Positions 45,380 through 53,488 of a stretch of 64,000 nucleotides of DNA are shown one piece after another (position 1 is the first letter of the stretch; each line of letters opens with the position of its first letter). The stretch is from assembly GCF_009764355.1 (NCBI RefSeq), contig NZ_LNUA01000059.1, forward strand, positions 28,818 through 92,817, given 5' to 3'. A program made the translations under genes and the position numbers. Below the pieces are notes generated by a model, which did not search any database, was not told the origin of the DNA, and was given only the letters and a program-made list of their open reading frames with translations. This DNA comes from Companilactobacillus bobalius. GTDB lineage: Bacteria > Bacillota > Bacilli > Lactobacillales > Lactobacillaceae.

Positions 45380-45484
45380 TTATTTACGATTAATTCTAAC
45401 TGGAGACACTGCAGGAGTACTCTCCAATTTCTTAAAAATTAGTGTTAATAATACGATTGATGATAACCCCATGATTTGTAACAT
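45380..45484 (-). CDS. 34-residue small membrane protein
   Basis: ATG at 45484 is preceded by GGAAAGGATGACATT, a good ribosome site. The product MLQIMGLSSIVLLTLIFKKL, then a polar tail ending RINRK, is a single short hydrophobic helix with a basic end. A terminator with a minus-strand T-run follows 22 bases after the stop. These three features make a real small gene likely. It resembles small membrane peptides such as type I toxins in style only; I do not recognise it. Confidence 0.55.
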   Translation of the reverse strand: MLQIMGLSSIVLLTLIFKKLESTPAVSPVRINRK

Positions 45485-45722
45485 AATGTCATCCTTTCCA
45501 TTAGCTCTTTAATTTATCTTGATTTGATAAATCATACTCTTTTGGAAATATAATTTACAACTATATTGTCTCATGAAGTACGACTTTTTTTCACATATCT
45601 TGCTCACCAGTTGTCAATTTTTCTTAATTCCTCTTTAATAAAATTAAAAAAATAAGTTGTGCTCATTTAATATTTGAGTAATAATGAAAATTACGTTTTT
45701 CTTTTTTATTAGGGGGATTTTC

Positions 45723-47126
45723 ATGAAAAATATTTTTAAAAAAGAAAGTGTTGAAAACTATGTCAAAGCCGATTCTCACTTGGTGAGGACTTTACACGCT
45801 AAAGACTTAGTTGCACTTGGAATTGGTGCCGTTATTGGTACAGGAATTTTTATTCTACCAGGACATGAAGCAGCTCTACATGCAGGACCAGCCGTTGTTA
45901 TTGCTTTTCTGGTGGCAGCGTTAGTCTCTGGAATGGTCGGTATGGCTTACGCTGAATTCTCGTCCGCTATGCCAGTTGCCGGTTCAGCCTATTCCTTTGG
46001 TTCTGTTATCTATGGTGAATTCGTCGGTTGGCTACTCGGTTGGGCTTTAATCCTTGAATATTTCTTGGCAGTTTCAGCTGAAGCTACCGGTTTTGCCTCA
46101 TACTTCAATGACAATATCTTAGCGGCCTTTGGTATCACTTTACCAAAAGCCCTACAGGCCGGACCTTTAGAAGGTGGCGTTATTAATTTAACTGCTGGTC
46201 TTATCGTTTTGATTGTTTCTTTCATTATTTTCCACGGTGTCGACTTATCTAAACGAATTGAAAATATTGCCGTAGTCGTTAAAGTGGCGATTATCATTCT
46301 CTTCATCGTAGTCGGAGTCTTCTATATTAAGACATCCAATTATGTACCATTCTATCCAGCTAAATTCCATTCATCACCATTCGGTTTGGGTGGTATTTCT
46401 ACCGCTGCCGCTACTGTTTTCTTTGCTTTCATCGGCTTCGATGCTTTAGCAGCTAATTCGGCTGAAACAGTTGATCCAGGTAAGAATGTCGTTAAAGGTA
46501 TTATCGGAACTGTTATTGTAGCCGTTGTACTTTACGTAGCCTTTTCATTCGTTCTGACAGGAATCGTTCACTATACTAAATTGAACGTTGACGATCCAGC
46601 AGCCTATGCGTTGAAAGTCATTCATCTGGGTGCTTGGAATAAAATTATCACTTTAGGCGCTTTGATTGGTATCTTTACAGCTATGATCACTATGTTCTTC
46701 GGTGGTTCCAGATTAGTTTACGCACTTGGACGTGATGGTTTATTACCTAAGTTCTTAGGCCACGTTAGTTCTAAACGTGCTGTACCAACTAATGCGATTA
46801 TTATCGCAACCATTATCCAAACATTTTTCGCAGCTTTAGTACCATTAACACAATTAGCTTCCTTGATTAATGCTGGAACATTGTTAGCATTCGCCTTTAT
46901 CTCATTTGGAGTTATTCCTTTGAGACATCGTAAGGATATTCCAAATAACGGCTTCAAAATGCCACTATATCCAGTGTTACCAATACTTTCAGGACTATTC
47001 AGTGTTTACTTCATTGTCATGTTACCAAACTTGACTAAAGTATCCGTTTCATTCTGGTTGATTTTAGGTGTGATTTTCTACTTTGCCTATGGAATCAGAC
47101 ATTCTAAACTACAACAGGATAATTAA
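45723..47126 (+). CDS. Amino acid permease, APC family (CAT/YfnA-like)
   Basis: 467 residues from the ATG at 45723 (TAGGGGGATTTTC upstream); an earlier ATG at 45684 lacks a ribosome site. LVALGIGAVIGTGIFILPG is the helix-1 substrate motif, and GWALILEYFLAVSAEATG is in helix 3. It has 12 or so membrane segments. The YfnA/cationic-amino-acid-transporter branch imports amino acids by proton symport. It is a single gene with a strong terminator. Confidence 0.92.
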   Translation: MKNIFKKESVENYVKADSHLVRTLHAKDLVALGIGAVIGTGIFILPGHEAALHAGPAVVIAFLVAALVSGMVGMAYAEFSSAMPVAGSAYSFGSVIYGEFVGWLLGWALILEYFLAVSAEATGFASYFNDNILAAFGITLPKALQAGPLEGGVINLTAGLIVLIVSFIIFHGVDLSKRIENIAVVVKVAIIILFIVVGVFYIKTSNYVPFYPAKFHSSPFGLGGISTAAATVFFAFIGFDALAANSAETVDPGKNVVKGIIGTVIVAVVLYVAFSFVLTGIVHYTKLNVDDPAAYALKVIHLGAWNKIITLGALIGIFTAMITMFFGGSRLVYALGRDGLLPKFLGHVSSKRAVPTNAIIIATIIQTFFAALVPLTQLASLINAGTLLAFAFISFGVIPLRHRKDIPNNGFKMPLYPVLPILSGLFSVYFIVMLPNLTKVSVSFWLILGVIFYFAYGIRHSKLQQDN

Positions 47127-47130
47127 AATT

Positions 47131-47183
47131 ACGAAAAGAGTAACGTTTCTTTAAACATAGAAACGTTACTCTTTTCGTTTTTA
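47131..47183. terminator. Bidirectional terminator between the permease and mazF
   Basis: A 20-bp perfect stem (ACGAAAAGAGTAACGTTTCT with its complement) with an 8-nt loop is followed by T5. Confidence 0.88.
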
Positions 47184-47525
47184 CTCAATTATGTCATTAA
47201 CTATTCTAATAACATCAAAGAAAGTACTATCATCTAGCTCTCCAATTTTATCAATCTTTCGAGCTTTATAATCAAAGGTATGTATTTGTAGAGGATTTAT
47301 AAATCCATCTATTCCTAAAACTTCCGTAATGGGGATCAAGCCTGTCATTCTTAAATGATTCTTCTTGGCATGAGTTATTGGACAAACCAAAACCAAATTT
47401 GTAACTTTACTATATTCTTTATTACTCAAAACTAAGGCCGGACGTCTTTTCCCAATCTCTTTACCTGATGATAGATTGAAATTTAGCCACACTACGTCCT
47501 GTTTTTCAGGAATATATTCAGTCAA
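47181..47525 (-). CDS. mazF: MazF/PemK-type endoribonuclease toxin
   Basis: 114 residues from a TTG at 47525 with GAGG 6-7 nt upstream. It overlaps the antitoxin stop by 8 bases (TTGACTGA), so translation is coupled. The MazF core is visible: VVWLNFNLSSGKEIGKRRPALVLSN (substrate loop and the conserved Arg-Pro), VCPITHAKKN and HTFDYKARKI. MazF cuts mRNA at short specific sequences when freed from MazE. It is co-encoded with the AbrB-type antitoxin at 47518. Confidence 0.93.
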   Translation of the reverse strand: MTEYIPEKQDVVWLNFNLSSGKEIGKRRPALVLSNKEYSKVTNLVLVCPITHAKKNHLRMTGLIPITEVLGIDGFINPLQIHTFDYKARKIDKIGELDDSTFFDVIRIVNDIIE

Positions 47526-47745
47526 TTTCTTCCTCTCCTATTGATTCATCGTTGAATTCTTCTTTTTGTTTAAGATTATGTTCTTTAAGGAATTTTTTAT
47601 CTTTAAAAATATTAGTTTTCTTGGGGGAAAACACGATTGAACCATGACGGCCTTGAAACACTTCATATTCTCCATCGGTCGGTTTTATATTTTGAGGTAT
47701 AGTAAAAACTTTAGAATTACCTACTTTTCTTGCTTTAACACTCAT
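47518..47745 (-). CDS. mazE: MazE/PemI-type antitoxin
   Basis: 75 residues. The N-terminal AbrB-type swapped-hairpin DNA-binding part reads VKARKVGNSKVFTIPQNIK. The C-terminal part is acidic (NDESIGEEEID), suited to wrap and inhibit MazF. GGAGG precedes the ATG. The first gene of the module, it likely represses its own promoter at the inverted repeat just upstream. Confidence 0.92.
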   Translation of the reverse strand: MSVKARKVGNSKVFTIPQNIKPTDGEYEVFQGRHGSIVFSPKKTNIFKDKKFLKEHNLKQKEEFNDESIGEEEID

Positions 47746-47758
47746 ATCATCGCCTCCG

Positions 47759-47775
47759 TATATACGAAGTATATA
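47759..47775. promoter_or_regulatory. Operator-like inverted repeat of mazEF
   Basis: TATATAC-GAA-GTATATA, 7-bp perfect arms, lies 14 bases ahead of the mazE start, where MazE or MazE-MazF would bind to autorepress. Confidence 0.65.
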
Positions 47776-47852
47776 TTTACACTAATTTGTAATCAACTTC
47801 TTATACTTATAAATACGAAAAAAGGTTTAGAACATGGTCTTTCCTGCTTAAA

Positions 47853-47893
47853 AAATAAAGCAGATAATCAAAATACGATTACCTGCTTTATTT
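47853..47893 (-). terminator. Terminator of the alpha/beta hydrolase gene
   Basis: AAATAAAGCAG and its complement with an inner TAATC/GATTA pairing are followed by a T-run on the minus strand. Confidence 0.8.
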
Positions 47894-47899
47894 CGTTCT

Positions 47900-48742
47900 T
47901 TATTTAGCCCATTTATTCAAAATCAATTGCCCAATTTCTTGCCAATGTGTTTCTAAAACAAAGTGACCACCATCTAACAAGTGTACTTCTGCATTCTTGT
48001 CATTTTTGGCAAAGGCTTGGGCACCTTGATAAACGAAACTAGGATCGTTTTTACCCCAGGCTGCAATAATTTCAGGTTGATAATCTTTAACATATTTTTG
48101 ATACTTAGGATAATTAGCCACGTTACTTTGATAATCAAAAATCAAATCCGATTGTCTTTCGGCGTAATCGGGAGATTCTGTGTAGTGAATGTCCAAAGTA
48201 TAACCATCCGGAGATACGCTACCCTCTTTTTCACCACCAGTATATTGGCCTTTAATCGTTGCTGGTTGGAATGCTGACTTATAACTTTCACGTAATTCTG
48301 GTGTAGGGTTTTGCCAATAGTCTTTACGGCCTTCCCACTTCTTACCTAATCCTTCTTGATAAATATTACCGTTTTGACTGACGATTCCCAAAATTCTTTC
48401 TGGATATTTAGTGGCAATATTGAAACCAATCGGTGCACCATAATCAAACACATAAAGATAAAATTTATCAATTCCCATAGCATCTAAGAATCCATCGACA
48501 TAATTAGTTAAGTTGGCAAAAGTATAATTAAATTTTGTATGTTCCGGCGCAGCTGATTGACCGAATCCGATGAAATCTGGAGCAATCACATGAAAATCAT
48601 TCTCTAACATTGGCATCAAATTTCTAAACATATGACTGGCAGTTGGAAATCCGTGTAATAACAGGAATGTTGGCTTACTGTTATCACCACTTTCACGATA
48701 AAAAACATCTAATCCATTTACTTTGATTGTTGAAAATTTCAT
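47900..48742 (-). CDS. Alpha/beta hydrolase, haloalkane dehalogenase/epoxide hydrolase-like
   Basis: 280 residues. The oxyanion region HGFPTASHMFRNL and the nucleophile elbow VFDYGAPIG (Asp nucleophile, as in haloalkane dehalogenases and epoxide hydrolases, rather than Ser) are clear; GGHFVLETHW supplies the His. GAGG precedes the ATG. It is divergent from a LysR gene, with a promoter region nearly the same as that between the LysR and GAPDH genes at 53.4 kb. The substrate is unknown. Confidence 0.88.
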   Translation of the reverse strand: MKFSTIKVNGLDVFYRESGDNSKPTFLLLHGFPTASHMFRNLMPMLENDFHVIAPDFIGFGQSAAPEHTKFNYTFANLTNYVDGFLDAMGIDKFYLYVFDYGAPIGFNIATKYPERILGIVSQNGNIYQEGLGKKWEGRKDYWQNPTPELRESYKSAFQPATIKGQYTGGEKEGSVSPDGYTLDIHYTESPDYAERQSDLIFDYQSNVANYPKYQKYVKDYQPEIIAAWGKNDPSFVYQGAQAFAKNDKNAEVHLLDGGHFVLETHWQEIGQLILNKWAK

Positions 48743-48769
48743 ATTTAGCGACCTCGTTTTTTGTTTGAA

Positions 48770-48814
48770 TTAACTTACAACAACAGTATATGGTCGTTTG
48801 GATATATAATAAAC
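48770..48814. promoter_or_regulatory. Shared LysR control region, copy 1
   Basis: TTAACTTACAA, ACAGTATATGG and TTGGATATATAATAAAC lie in this order with 2- and 4-nt gaps. The same three blocks with the same gaps recur, facing the other LysR gene, at 53417-53461. They hold a -10-like TATAAT toward the LysR gene and a TATACT toward the target gene. Confidence 0.7.
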
Positions 48815-48865
48815 CATGATAATGAGAAACTAGCCATACCAAAATTCATATATCAGGAGTTAACT

Positions 48866-49708
48866 ATAAATACAAATACTCTACAAATGTTCATTACTAT
48901 CGCTCAAATTGGCAGTATCTCCGGTGCCGCTGAAGAAATGGGCTACGCACAATCAAACATTTCTGCCAAATTACGACAATTAGAAAACGATTTGAATACT
49001 AAATTATTTTTTCGAACCAATCGCGGTATTACTCTAACTGATAATGGTAAAGACTTCTACGCCAAAGCCATTAAAATAGTCAGCCTAACTGACGATGCTA
49101 TCAATCAACTGCAACATCCCGAAGAAATCCATGGTAATTTGAAAATTGGCACTTTACAAACTGCGGCTTCGACTTTTCTGCCTCAAATACTGTCCAAATT
49201 TCACCAACAAAATCCTCAAGTTGAACTTTCAATCGAGACTGGCACAACTTTACTGAGCGCTCAGAGAATTCTCAATTATGAATTAGATGGCGCAATTATT
49301 GGTGGTAAAGTCAGCAATCAAAAGCTGGTTGCACTACCTTTAATGTCTGAAAAACTCTGTTTGGTAACTGCTAATACTCCTGACATTGACATCGATAATT
49401 CTTCTCTACTAGTTTTTCCAGTTGGATGCGCTTATCGTAAGACTCTGGAAAGTTGGTTAGATTCAAAACAAATCATGATTCATCATCCGATTGAATTCAA
49501 TTATCTAAACGCTATTATCGCCAGTGTTAGCGCCGGTTTAGGTATCAGTCTCTTACCACAAAAAGTTGTCCAACCCTATTTAGATCAGGGAACTCTCAAA
49601 GCAATCGAATTACCTGATCAATTTTCAATCTTGCCAATTTCTTTTATTTATCGAAGAGATTACATTATTACCCACTCATTTAAACAATTTCTAGAGAATT
49701 TAAAATAG
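48866..49708 (+). CDS. LysR-family regulator (paralogue of 52516), apparent ATA start
   Basis: 280 residues if read from ATA at 48866, which lies 6 nt after AGGAG; the first true ATG is at 48887, 27 nt from the ribosome site. The paralogue at 52516 has ATG in the matching position (MNIDTFKM against INTNTLQM). The HTH reads ISGAAEEMGYAQSNISAKLR, and the effector domain begins LKIGTLQTAASTFLPQI. It is divergent from the hydrolase gene, which it probably regulates. Expression may be low if ATA is really used. Confidence 0.85.
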   Translation: MNTNTLQMFITIAQIGSISGAAEEMGYAQSNISAKLRQLENDLNTKLFFRTNRGITLTDNGKDFYAKAIKIVSLTDDAINQLQHPEEIHGNLKIGTLQTAASTFLPQILSKFHQQNPQVELSIETGTTLLSAQRILNYELDGAIIGGKVSNQKLVALPLMSEKLCLVTANTPDIDIDNSSLLVFPVGCAYRKTLESWLDSKQIMIHHPIEFNYLNAIIASVSAGLGISLLPQKVVQPYLDQGTLKAIELPDQFSILPISFIYRRDYIITHSFKQFLENLK

Positions 49709-49740
49709 CAGCCACTGGATTTTCCAATGACTGCTTTTTA
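49708..49740. terminator. Terminator between LysR and SMR genes
   Basis: AGCAG-CA-TGG and its complement around a 4-nt loop, followed by T5. Confidence 0.7.
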
Positions 49741-49745
49741 ATATT

Positions 49746-50063
49746 TTAATTTATATGTAAATTTAGAAGTACAGTTCCAAAAGTAATAAGAATAATTCCT
49801 GACACTGTAATCCAACTAATCGGTTCGTGCCACAACACTACCGATATTATAGTAGTGATAACTATTCCCAATCCTGCCCAAAGTGCGTATACTACATTCA
49901 AATCAATTGACCGCATACTCAAAGATAAAAAATAAAAGCAAAACAAATATGCAAACAAACTCCCCACTGTAAATAATGCTTTGGTAAAACCATCAGACAG
50001 CTTTAAGAGATTTGTCCCTATCACTTCACCGACGATTGCCATCCCTAAATATAAATATCCCAT
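49746..50063 (-). CDS. Small multidrug resistance (SMR) family transporter
   Basis: 105 residues, four hydrophobic helices. The essential membrane Glu is in MAIVGEVIGTNLLK (helix 1), and YALWAGLGIV (helix 3) is the family motif, so it is of the EmrE/QacC type. It works as an antiparallel dimer exchanging protons for cationic compounds or guanidinium-type substrates; which one is unknown. GTGAGG precedes the ATG. Confidence 0.92.
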   Translation of the reverse strand: MGYLYLGMAIVGEVIGTNLLKLSDGFTKALFTVGSLFAYLFCFYFLSLSMRSIDLNVVYALWAGLGIVITTIISVVLWHEPISWITVSGIILITFGTVLLNLHIN

Positions 50064-50199
50064 TTTAATGCCTCACTTTTCAGAATTTTATTTCATTATC
50101 CAAAAAGTTTTTCCACTTGGATTCCCAAGCACAAGCATATCTCAATATATAATCTATTTTCATAACAAACGGTATTATATCGTGTAAAATTCAAAAAAA

Positions 50200-50715
50200 T
50201 CAAGATTCAATTTTCTTTTGTCGTTCGTTTTTTTGAGCTTGTTCTTGAACAGCTTTGAATAAAGTATGACTATCACTATTGGGTTTTAAAATACTCAGGT
50301 TATAAAGTGAATTAAGATTTGCTACCTCAAAAAATCTTCGCAAATTTCTTAATTTTGCACTCTCATCCTCAGCACTACCAATCCACCCCTTATCGACCAT
50401 TTGTTCATAGGGAAAATTTTGGGCCAACTTGGATTCACTCTCATTATTCAACTCACGTTGTACACGGGCTAAGCGTTCTCGATAACGTAATTCCAACTCA
50501 CTCCAAACCTTTGCTGGAATTCCTAAAACACTCTCTAGCCTTTGCGCCACGTCAAAAGTTAATTCAACCTTTCCATTAATCAAATGGCTAATATGTTTTT
50601 CACTCATATCCATTCTTATGGCAAATTCTTTTTGAGACATATGACGACTATTCAATTGTTCTTTAATAGTTGCCCCAGGCGGAACTGCAATTGTTTTTCT
50701 ACTGTGCATAATCAT
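50200..50715 (-). CDS. HigA-type XRE regulator without its toxin
   Basis: 171 residues. The HTH (MSQKEFAIRMDMSEKHISHLIN) and the LTFDVAQRLESVLGIPAKVW segment are typical of HigA antidotes; the C-terminal half (residues ~90-171) ends abruptly in a charged tail. In longer relatives an ImmA/IrrE peptidase domain follows, which is missing here. No HigB-like toxin is adjacent. GGAGGGATAATTA precedes the ATG, so the gene is probably expressed. It may be a remnant or a lone regulator. Confidence 0.8.
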   Translation of the reverse strand: MIMHSRKTIAVPPGATIKEQLNSRHMSQKEFAIRMDMSEKHISHLINGKVELTFDVAQRLESVLGIPAKVWSELELRYRERLARVQRELNNESESKLAQNFPYEQMVDKGWIGSAEDESAKLRNLRRFFEVANLNSLYNLSILKPNSDSHTLFKAVQEQAQKNERQKKIES

Positions 50716-50885
50716 TAATTATCCCTCCAAGGAAAAATTTACCTGTAAGGTAAATTTGTATTAACATTCTAAATTTTATTAATCTACATTATTGATTTCG
50801 ATTAAATATAAATCTCATTTTTAATCGGAAAATTCACTATCGTATAATATATATTGAATCCTAAATACAGAAAGAATTGAATAAA

Positions 50886-51299
50886 GTGGACAATACTGAT
50901 CTTAAAATATTAAAACAATTAAATAGAGATAGTCGCATTAAGAAAAACAAATTAGCTAAACTCGTTAATCTCACTCCACCGGCCGTTGCTACCCGGATCG
51001 AACAACTTGAAGACGAAAAAATTATCAAAAAATATACTATTGAAGTCGATCTAGATAAAATGGGTTACAATTTTCAAGTTTTTATTCAAACTAAGATGGA
51101 TTATCGTAGTAACAAGAAATATCTAAATTTTATTCATTCTAAACGAAACTTTATCCGCCATCATTATAAGATATCCGGACAAATGAATTATATGATTCAC
51201 GGTGCTTTTCGTTCCAATTCAGAACTCAATGATTTTCTCACCGAATTAGAAAAATATGCTAATTACCAGGTTCTCAACGTGATTTCGGAATTGATTTAA
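50886..51299 (+). CDS. Lrp/AsnC-family regulator
   Basis: 137 residues from a GTG at 50886, giving the usual MDNTDLKILKQL start; a TTG at 50877 is the other option. The HTH is RIKKNKLAKLVNLTPPAVAT. The C-terminal part has the RAM ligand-binding domain (YNFQVFIQTKM, then GQMNYMIHGAFRSNSELNDF). It is convergent with the DUF2798 gene. Its targets are not evident. Confidence 0.87.
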   Translation: MDNTDLKILKQLNRDSRIKKNKLAKLVNLTPPAVATRIEQLEDEKIIKKYTIEVDLDKMGYNFQVFIQTKMDYRSNKKYLNFIHSKRNFIRHHYKISGQMNYMIHGAFRSNSELNDFLTELEKYANYQVLNVISELI

Positions 51300-51305
51300 T
51301 TTCAT

Positions 51306-51351
51306 AAAAAAAGCTTCATCACACTCAATAATTGAATGCGATGAAGCTTTA
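51306..51351. terminator. Bidirectional terminator
   Basis: AAAGCTTCATC and its complement, with an inner TCA/TGA pairing, between converging genes. Confidence 0.8.
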
Positions 51352-51360
51352 TTAATTAGC

Positions 51361-51885
51361 TTAAATTTCTTCTTTAGCAGCTTTTGTTTCTGCTTCTGTT
51401 TCTTCAACCTTAGCAACTGTCTTTTGCATCTTACCCAATACTCCACGAGCAATTGGTCCAACAATCAATAGTTGTAAAGGTAGAGCAACAATCAAATTAA
51501 AAATCCAAGTATGACCATAAGTAGCTAGTACATGTCCTTGAGATAACTTGCCCTCAACGGCGATTCCGAAGAATGACATCAAAGTTACCATACCAAAAAT
51601 CATCAAAACTGAGATTGTAATACCGATCAAAATAGTGTTTTTCTTCATATAATCATTAATAATATATTTGAAAGCTAATCCTTTAGCGATTGGTCCAACA
51701 ATTAGTAGATCCAATACGATAGCGACACCTAAACCTAGTGGATAGGCGCTTAAAATTGCCATTGGCAACTCACTGCTGAGCCCCTGAGCCATGGCAACAT
51801 TATATCCCGTCATTACTAGCACCATCAATCCGGCCATAATGGCTGTGAATACAATTTCTTCTTTTAAATTACGTGGCATTTGCAC
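51361..51885 (-). CDS. Four-helix membrane protein with tandem DUF2798-like halves
   Basis: 174 residues. Two similar halves each have two helices, the second ending in a conserved LLIVGPIAKG or LLIVGPIARG segment, the DUF2798 pattern. The C-terminus is a Lys/Glu/Ala-rich tail. AGGAG precedes the ATG. The family is widespread in Firmicutes; its function is unknown. Confidence 0.82.
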   Translation of the reverse strand: MQMPRNLKEEIVFTAIMAGLMVLVMTGYNVAMAQGLSSELPMAILSAYPLGLGVAIVLDLLIVGPIAKGLAFKYIINDYMKKNTILIGITISVLMIFGMVTLMSFFGIAVEGKLSQGHVLATYGHTWIFNLIVALPLQLLIVGPIARGVLGKMQKTVAKVEETEAETKAAKEEI

Positions 51886-52087
51886 ACTCCTATATTTAAT
51901 TACATATTTAACAACAGATACTTAATATATCACGTTAAAAATTTCTTCATAAGTTACAATTATGTTACAAATTAAGTAAACCGCTTGCATTTCGAATTAT
52001 AGAATGACATTTGACAAAAGACCTTATCAAACTCAAAATAACTTATACATAGATATCGTAAATAAAATAGAAAATGTAGGTATAATA

Positions 52088-52432
52088 ATGGATAAACAAA
52101 CTAAGTTTGTTAAATTATCAAATATTGGATTGGATAACTTGGAACTTTATAAAAAAGACGCAACTGGTTACTTGGATAACGTTTGTTACTTATACACTAA
52201 TAAGAACAGCAGCAGCACTTTCGTTGCCATGAACTCTACTGGAAAAGTATTAGATTTCTACAAATTCCATACTTCAATGGATAAAGATGACATCATGAAG
52301 AAAATTATGGAGCTTTTCAGCGATGATGAAGCTACTGATTTTAAGAAAGTTTTTGAGAACGTAAAAGAATTCACTTTAACTGATAACGTTGCAGTTGAAT
52401 TACCATTTGATAATGGTGTCTTTACAATATAA
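52088..52432 (+). CDS. Hypothetical protein, 114 residues
   Basis: Chosen from the ATG at 52088 (AGG 8 nt upstream) rather than an in-frame upstream extension. No signal peptide or membrane segment is seen; it is a mixed alpha/beta soluble protein (TKFVKLSNIGLDNLELYKK, then FVAMNSTGKVLDFYKFHT). I do not recognise the family. It is a single gene with its own terminator. Confidence 0.6.
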   Translation: MDKQTKFVKLSNIGLDNLELYKKDATGYLDNVCYLYTNKNSSSTFVAMNSTGKVLDFYKFHTSMDKDDIMKKIMELFSDDEATDFKKVFENVKEFTLTDNVAVELPFDNGVFTI

Positions 52433-52437
52433 TACAT

Positions 52438-52471
52438 AAAAAAGCTGGGAATATTATTCTCAGCTTTTTTC
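52438..52471. terminator. Terminator after the 114-residue protein gene
   Basis: AAAAAGCTGnGAA and its complement with a short loop, followed by T6. Confidence 0.85.
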
Positions 52472-52515
52472 TACTCCATAATTGACTATTCGAAACCATT
52501 TGATAGTAAATGACA

Positions 52516-53364
52516 TTAATTATTTTCAAGAATGTTAATAAATTCTTCGAAAGGTTTATTGATCAAATAATCCTTACGATAAATAAAACGTAATTGTATT
52601 TCTGAAAATTTTACAGGTAATTCTGTCTTATACAATAAATGATTTTTAACAAACGAATCCGCAATCTTTTCAGGTACAATTGCGATTCCTAAACCTGCAC
52701 AAGCACTGGCCATAACGGCATCCAAATAATTGAATTCGATTGCTTCATGAATCACCAAACCTTGTGACTTCAACCAATCGTCAACGACATCCCGATAGAC
52801 GCAACCAGTTTGAAAAACCAGAAATGGTGCTGTTTTTAAGTCTGGCAATTCAGGAGTAACGGAAACAATACAGAGTTTTTCCTTTGCTAAAGGTATGAAA
52901 TTCAAGGAAGGATTCTCAATATTTTCCCCAATTACCGCTCCATTCAATTCATAATCTAAAACATGATCGATATTGTCAGTCGGATTTCCTGTCTCAATTG
53001 TTAAACGAACTTTTGGAAAGGCTTGATGATATTGTGTCAATATCGGTGGTAAATAAGTAGCAGATGCTGCTTGTAAAGTACCTATTTTAAGATCACCCTC
53101 AATCACTTTAGGATGTTGCAATTGATTAATTGTATCCTCAGTTAAATTAACTATCTCGACAGCTTTTTTGTAAAACTTATTACCATCATCAGTTAAAATG
53201 ACCCCACGGTTCGTTCTATAAAATAGCGAAGTCTCTAAATCTGCTTCTAATTGATGAACCCTAGCGGAAATATTAGATTGAGCATAACCCAACTGATCTG
53301 CGGCTCCAGAAATACTGCCACTTTGGGCGATTGCAATAATCATCTTAAAAGTATCAATGTTCAT
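52516..53364 (-). CDS. LysR-family regulator (paralogue of 48866)
   Basis: 282 residues from the ATG at 53364, which has GAGGAG 6 nt upstream; a longer frame to 53400 runs into the control region. The HTH is ISGAADQLGYAQSNISARVH. Its sequence tracks the paralogue at 48866 through most of its length (for example TNRGVILTDDGNKFY against TNRGITLTDNGKDFY). It is divergent from the GAPDH gene and shares its control region design with the 48.8-kb divergon, so the two regulators may recognise the same operator. Confidence 0.92.
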   Translation of the reverse strand: MNIDTFKMIIAIAQSGSISGAADQLGYAQSNISARVHQLEADLETSLFYRTNRGVILTDDGNKFYKKAVEIVNLTEDTINQLQHPKVIEGDLKIGTLQAASATYLPPILTQYHQAFPKVRLTIETGNPTDNIDHVLDYELNGAVIGENIENPSLNFIPLAKEKLCIVSVTPELPDLKTAPFLVFQTGCVYRDVVDDWLKSQGLVIHEAIEFNYLDAVMASACAGLGIAIVPEKIADSFVKNHLLYKTELPVKFSEIQLRFIYRKDYLINKPFEEFINILENN

Positions 53365-53416
53365 AATTAACTCCTCAGGTATCATTTTTTTATATATCAA
53401 GTTTCTTATTCTCGTA

Positions 53417-53461
53417 GTTTATTATATATCCAATACTCCATATACTGTACTTGTAAGTTAA
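53417..53461. promoter_or_regulatory. Shared LysR control region, copy 2
   Basis: On the minus strand the blocks TTAACTTACAA (53461-53451), ACAGTATATGG (53448-53438) and TTGGATATATAATAAAC (53433-53417) have the same order and 2/4-nt gaps as copy 1. Facing right, TATACT (53441-53446) is the likely -10 for the GAPDH gene. Confidence 0.7.
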
Positions 53462-53488
53462 GAGAAAGACAACGAGGAGGAATTAATT

